From: Paludibacteraceae bacterium
GTDB taxonomy: Bacteria > Bacteroidota > Bacteroidia > Bacteroidales > Paludibacteraceae
Reading direction: 5' to 3'
Assembly: GCA_017478725.1 (NCBI GenBank)
Contig: JAFVDD010000033.1
Coordinates: forward strand, 1-63,489
Length of the DNA stretch: 63,489 nucleotides
The notes beneath the pieces are model-generated. The model did no database searches. It was not told where the DNA came from and saw only the letters and a program-made list of their open reading frames with translations. This document shows, piece by piece, positions 59,572 to 63,489 of this stretch (position 1 is the first letter of the stretch; every line of letters begins with the position of its first letter). Position numbers and translations under genes: made by a program.

Positions 59572-61101
59572 CATAAGGCGATTTTGATGACAAATCAAAG
59601 TCGCTTTTTGTTTCTATGTCTTTGCAATCGTCTGATATAGAACGAATTACACGGAACACCTCATTAACACAAAGTGTTCGAGAAATTCCCTTTTCTTTGT
59701 CGTATTTTATACCCATAGGAAAGGCGAATTTTTGTAATTTTTGCCGCTCTTTGAAATCTCCTTCTTTCCAATAACTCGCTAATTGACAGGACATTAGCAC
59801 TGCTTGATGGGCTATACGCAAAGTGTTCGAGAAATTTGATTCATGCAATTTCAATTTCTGCTCGTTATCGGAAATGCTTTGTCGTAATTTCTCTATTGCA
59901 ACTCTATATGATGATTCAGGAATCTCTCCAAGTGCGTATCTGTATTCAACTACATCTGCTTTCTGTTGGAGTTCGGCAATTTCATTTTTGATAACCGCGA
60001 CTATCTTCGATTTTTTATCATGGTGCTGTTGCAGCAACTTCTTCAAACGATTCTGAACGTTTTGTATATTTTCTTCTGCAACGGCATATTCAGACAATAG
60101 ATCCATATACAAACTATGTAGATGTTCTGCTTGCACATTAACTCCGCAACCATGAGTATTGCACTTGTAATATAAGTATCTATGTTTAGGGCGTACCCGT
60201 ACATAACCCGACATGGCACTACCACACACAGCGCAATACACATGTCGCTTTAGAGGGAAATCGACAGCATCCTTTATTTGCTCATAACCCGTGTGCGCAT
60301 ATCCCTGCGCTCGTATGAATGTTTCTTCATCAATCAATGCTTCATGGTTGCCGATGATTCGTTTGTTATTCATTCGAGGATGAATAATAAGACCACAATA
60401 GAAAGGGTTCTTTAGAAGTTTATTGAGATGTTTTAACGGCATATCTAACCCTAACTCTTTTAGTCTTATAACTATATCCACTTCCCGCTCTCCCTGTGCG
60501 CGCAAGATAAAAGCATGTCGCAATATATATCCTTGTTCTGTAACAACGATTAGTTTTTCACGTCCCTGCTTTCGGCGCTCATAACCAAATGGGATTTGGA
60601 AAGGCCAATTGCCACGCTCCAATTGTCCTTGCTGACCTGATAAAATCTTATCCGTCTAATAGCGTTATCAAACTTTCCAAGAATGATAGATAGATCTTCA
60701 ACAAAATCACCAACCACCGAATCGGGGTCTGAAGATTGTGTAGCAGAGATTACATATATCCCTTGCTCTTTCAACTTCTGTTTAGTGGCTATAGCCGCAG
60801 CAGAACGGCTAAACCTATCAAAAGAATAAACAAGGATAACATTGATTTCTTTATCTCGGCAAGCAATAGCAATCATCTGCTTGTATAGTTCCCCCTCCGA
60901 CTTACCACTTTCATGCTGTCCACCGCAATACTTCTTAATCCGAATACAATTCGCTTCTGCATACCGCTCACATACTTCACGTTGAGTATCGAGCGAACAG
61001 TTTTCTCTTTCCTGACGTTCGCTCGATACCCGTGTCCACACTATAGCAACTTTATTTGTTAGTTTGCTATAAGGAATAATCTTTTTTTTCGTTTTGCCCA
61101 T
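59558..61101 (-). pseudogene. large serine recombinase, one-base frameshift
   Basis: Two frames join: the 5' part (60550-61101) is the catalytic N-domain (VAIVWTRVSSERQERENCSLDTQ, the serine, then VILVYSFDRFSRSAAAI); the 3' part (59558-60622) holds the recombinase domain (HLNKLLKNPFYCGLIIHP), zinc ribbon (CAVCGSAMSGY...CNTHGCGV) and coiled coil. Compared with the paralogue, one base is missing after RR (CGG-AT-AAG near 60651). The 3' end runs through the tRNA-Pro terminator and into the tRNA; the normal protein would end near RVIRSISDD. AT-rich, acquired. Confidence 0.8.
59578..59609 (+). terminator. terminator of tRNA-Pro
   Basis: GCGATTTTGAT (59578-59588) pairs with ATCAAAGTCGC (59594-59604) with one G-T pair, then TTTTTG. 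On the other strand it codes the last residues of the recombinase. Confidence 0.83.
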
Positions 61102-61131
61102 ATTATTTGTTTATAACAAATATCGGGCCGT

Positions 61132-62646
61132 TTATGCGATTTTTTTATAGATAGGGCATAGTTTTTTAATTTTGTATGTGATTAGCCCTTCATTAGTATC
61201 TACAATCAATCCTTCAGGGAAGATATGAGTCTGTAATCGCAACCTATCTTTATAATCGGCTTGACGGATGAGGTCTATTAGATTCTTGCTCTTCTCTACA
61301 ACATATTGTGTTATCTCCTCGGATTCCCGTTCTGCTTGTTCTGCTGTATAAATTTGCTCATCAAGAATTTTAAGATTACACTCTACTTGCGAAAGGGCTT
61401 CTTGGTAAATGTCCTCGTTAATCTTTCCTTTTGCATAATTCAGTTGAACATTTTTCTTCTGTTGTTCCAACTCTGAATATCTTTTCCTTAATTGTGGAAG
61501 ATTTTGCGCCAACTCTCCAATTCGCGTACGTACTTCATTACTCAATATCTTTTTAAATAAAGGTATGAACTTTGGATTTAATTGATACTGACTTATCAGT
61601 TTATTGAATTTCTGATGCAAATCATCAGCATTAAGATTTAGACAACAGCCCTTCGTGTTACACTTATAATAGTGGTGTACCTTGCTTAAACGCACTGTCG
61701 CATAACCCGTCAATGCCTTTCCGCATTGTGGACAATGGAGCAATCGCTTTAGAGGATATTCGGGTTCCATTTTTGTTACCCGATCTTTATTTGCCCCGAT
61801 TTCATCGAGATAATTCCACTCTTCCGGAGTCCCATATATTCGGTGTCTCATCTCTTCATTGATGGCAAAAAAAGTTTCTTCGTCGATGATTGTGGGGTGT
61901 ATTCCTTTCTTCGGCATATTGTCAAGGTTCCTGTGTATAATCCAACCACAGTAAAAAGGATTTTTCAATAGTTTGCTTAAATGCTTTGGTTGCATATTAA
62001 GTCCTAGTGCTTTTAGACGCTCACATATTACAACCTGTTGTACACCTTCAGCTCTCCATAAGAAAGCCTGCTTCATAAGATTTCCTTTGAAATTATCTAT
62101 CCATATTTCTTGTCTCTTTGAGGGATTCCTTACATAACCACATGGAATTCGATATGGCCATTCTCCACGACCCAATTGCCCATGTTGCCCAAATAATGTC
62201 TTGCATTGTCTAACGTCATTATTATATTTGGCAAATAAAATGCTAATGTCACTCATCAAGTCACCTTCTGGTGTATCAGGATCAAATTGTTGCGTGGTAG
62301 AGATTAAATATTTCCAATTAGCCTTTAATATCTCTCGCGCGACAATACCTTCGACATTTCGGCTAAATCGATCCAAATTTTGTACTAGAATGATATTGAT
62401 TTCATCATCTTTTAATGCTTCTTCTATCATGTTTTTAAAGTACTCACCTGGAGTTTTAGCACTTTCATGTGTATCGCAAAAGAACTTTTTGATGCGAATG
62501 TTGTTTTGGGCAGCAAATTTGCGACACATATCCTTTTGTGTTTCCAAAGAACTACCCTTATCTTCTTGTCCATAAGAACTAACTCTTATAAATGCACCGG
62601 CAACTTTTTCAACCAAATCCTTGTATGGGGTGATTACTTTCTTCAT
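61132..62646 (-). CDS. large serine recombinase
   Basis: Site-specific recombinase of about 504 residues. The catalytic serine lies in GAFIRVSSYGQEDKGSSLETQ; the helix ILVQNLDRFSRNVEGIVAREIL is the resolvase core. A recombinase domain (SKLLKNPFYCGWIIHR), a zinc ribbon (CPQCGKALTGY...CNTKGCCLN) and a C-terminal coiled coil (ERESEEITQYVVEKSKNL) follow. It is intact and homologous to the frameshifted one next to it; the two form a tandem pair. The start overlaps the 59-residue ORF by 38 bases. AT-rich. Confidence 0.92.
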   Translation of the reverse strand: MKKVITPYKDLVEKVAGAFIRVSSYGQEDKGSSLETQKDMCRKFAAQNNIRIKKFFCDTHESAKTPGEYFKNMIEEALKDDEINIILVQNLDRFSRNVEGIVAREILKANWKYLISTTQQFDPDTPEGDLMSDISILFAKYNNDVRQCKTLFGQHGQLGRGEWPYRIPCGYVRNPSKRQEIWIDNFKGNLMKQAFLWRAEGVQQVVICERLKALGLNMQPKHLSKLLKNPFYCGWIIHRNLDNMPKKGIHPTIIDEETFFAINEEMRHRIYGTPEEWNYLDEIGANKDRVTKMEPEYPLKRLLHCPQCGKALTGYATVRLSKVHHYYKCNTKGCCLNLNADDLHQKFNKLISQYQLNPKFIPLFKKILSNEVRTRIGELAQNLPQLRKRYSELEQQKKNVQLNYAKGKINEDIYQEALSQVECNLKILDEQIYTAEQAERESEEITQYVVEKSKNLIDLIRQADYKDRLRLQTHIFPEGLIVDTNEGLITYKIKKLCPIYKKIA

Positions 62647-62788
62647 GGTTATTTATGTCTCTTTTTAAGTAGATTTCACAAGCGACTAAGGCAAAGTTGT
62701 ATAAAGATTGTATGATTTCTCGCTGCTCATTCTCGTCGACAATTCCTAAGTTATGTAAGTCATTTTCGTAAGTTATGTAATTTAACAT
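62609..62788 (-). CDS. 59-residue ORF with strong ribosome binding site
   Basis: Not in standard family memory. The ATG at 62788 is preceded by AGGAGG at 8 bases (GAGGAGGTATC), the clearest Shine-Dalgarno in the window. The protein is acidic and helical: IVDENEQREIIQSLYNFALV. It ends inside the recombinase start region (38-base overlap), and is 15 bases after the replication-like ORF. Likely a small regulator or accessory protein of the element; function unknown. Confidence 0.65.
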   Translation of the reverse strand: MLNYITYENDLHNLGIVDENEQREIIQSLYNFALVACEIYLKRDINNHEESNHPIQGFG

Positions 62789-62803
62789 GATACCTCCTCT
62801 TGT

Positions 62804-63346
62804 TTATTTTAAGGAGACTTTCAGAAAGTCCCGAATTTTTTTCCTAAGAGTATAATCTTGCGTTGATCCTTTAAGAAGGTGTTCGTAACAGACTTGTTTG
62901 TAGGGTTCAAACACTTTCTTGCTATAAGATGATTTGTAAAACCTTCGTAATGCATGTTCTACTTTTACCACATCATACCGACGGACTAGACAAAAGTTCT
63001 TTATGTTTTCTGCTTTCATGGTTGTAAATTCAATAGGTTTGGTTCCCATTGTAACAAATTCTTTGTACATATCCAAGAAAGGTTGAGCGTCTGCATTCAA
63101 GACATCACGTAAAGTTACCTTCTGACTTTGTATGTTTAATGCATTTCTTATTTGTTCCTCAGTCGTCAAATTTCTCTCTATTCGATATATGTCTTTGAAG
63201 TGCGCAACAACACTATTAGGAATATTTTGAAATCTTTGCATGTGGTGTATTTCGGCACTCTTGTCATATATTGTTAAACGTTTTTTGTGTCTAGATACTT
63301 TGGCTGTATTATGTATAATTGTATTGAATTGGGGATAGCGTGGCAA
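62804..63346 (-). pseudogene. replication-protein-like fragment (gene II/X style)
   Basis: 180 residues with KRLTIYDKSAEIHHM and YRIERNLTTEEQIRNAL, which recall phage/plasmid replication proteins of the gene II/X family. There is no ATG: the open frame begins at a TTG (63346), and an in-frame TAA is near 63377. So the N-terminal part is missing. The call is tentative; it may be another conserved mobile-element protein. Same strand as the recombinases. Confidence 0.45.
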
Positions 63347-63367
63347 TATGATTGTATTCTTTTTATG

Positions 63368-63399
63368 GTTGTATATTTAAAATATTAGTAGTATCTTTG
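63368..63399 (+). promoter_or_regulatory. possible outward promoter at the right edge
   Basis: GTTG (63368-63371, one base off TTTG), 20 bases, TATCTTTG (63392-63399), facing out of the window. It may be the promoter of the next host gene or of the element's far end. Confidence 0.5.
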
Positions 63400-63489
63400 C
63401 ACTCGATTTACATCTAAGGAATGGATTAAGGCCGATTTTTATGTGGTGCCAGACACCGTCATAAACGTTTTGTCCCCATTTCTTATACA
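63400..63489 (+). other. right edge, open frame without start
   Basis: A frame is open to the window end (reads ...KEWIKADFYVVPDTVINVLSPF) but no start codon in that frame is seen before it. It could be the beginning of a gene that continues outside. Nothing else is recognised. Confidence 0.3.

Noticed and set aside
59407-59598. A 63-residue minus-strand ORF with RGDSNTRPPRPERGALPTALL
   Set aside because: This is the well-known false translation of a tRNA gene read on the antisense strand; it covers tRNA-Pro.
60640-60660. Programmed frameshift in the serine recombinase
   Set aside because: No slippery heptamer or stimulating structure is visible; a one-base loss is simpler.

Overview
The window looks like a chromosomal segment of a Bacteroidota bacterium, most likely order Bacteroidales. 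The evidence is a SusC/SusD pair with accessory lipoproteins, a very large surface protein with a sorting-like tail, a SurA/OstA-like envelope block, a Bacteroides-type serine palmitoyltransferase, and many promoters of the Bacteroidota form (TTTG, 19-20 bases, TAnnTTTG). Most of the window is GC-moderate housekeeping DNA. The right end, from about 59.6 kb, is clearly AT-richer and looks acquired.

Layout. 1-7.5 kb: 3' part of a giant repetitive LamG-type surface protein. 7.9-13.2 kb (minus): gap, rnhA with tRNA-Arg, a DUF2461-like gene, rfbD, rfbC, recX, prmC. 13.3-23.9 kb (plus): ribD, a SurA-like lipoprotein, surA, an OstA-like gene, an outer-membrane barrel, dnaG, a radical SAM gene, a glycosyltransferase, and a 5'-nucleotidase C-terminal lipoprotein. 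23.8-27.8 kb (minus): an LD-carboxypeptidase, a short-chain dehydrogenase, serine palmitoyltransferase, mdh. 28-29.1 kb: aroB (plus). 29.1-32.3 kb (minus): small exported proteins and a frameshifted TPR regulator. 32.4-39.5 kb (minus): phoH, a restriction-like N-domain protein, glnS, lpxA, lpxC, lpxD, an HD hydrolase. 39.8 kb: tRNA-Leu. 40.2-40.8 kb: PIN-type toxin/antitoxin pair. 41.1-47.1 kb: SusCD operon. 47.3-53.6 kb (minus): an NlpC/P60 hydrolase, nadB, comF-like, uxaA, uxaB. 53.8-55.9 kb (plus): ychF and a Ca/Na antiporter. 55.9-58.3 kb (minus): a family 2 glycosyltransferase, an AraC regulator, rpsT, tRNA-Glu. 58.5-59.6 kb (plus): a second barrel protein and tRNA-Pro. 59.6-63.3 kb (minus): a mobile element with two tandem serine recombinases (one frameshifted), a 59-residue ORF with a strong ribosome binding site, and a replication-protein-like fragment.

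Functional links. lpxD-lpxC-lpxA, rfbC-rfbD and the SurA/OstA block all serve the outer membrane and its lipopolysaccharide. uxaB-uxaA make up a hexuronate branch. Serine palmitoyltransferase suggests sphingolipid synthesis. The SusCD operon is a nutrient importer with no enzyme beside it.

The most striking feature is a dispersed family of short-period tandem repeats (period 7, 8 or 9) that fills intergenic gaps and also lies in frame inside at least nine genes: aroB (three sites), prmC (two), ribD, lpxD, the HD hydrolase, a glycosyltransferase, ychF, the NlpC/P60 gene and the restriction-like gene. A separate period-11 repeat occurs twice. These repeats, plus the tRNA-Pro-linked recombinase element, are the best candidates for something undescribed. 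All calls come from reading the sequence; no database search was possible.
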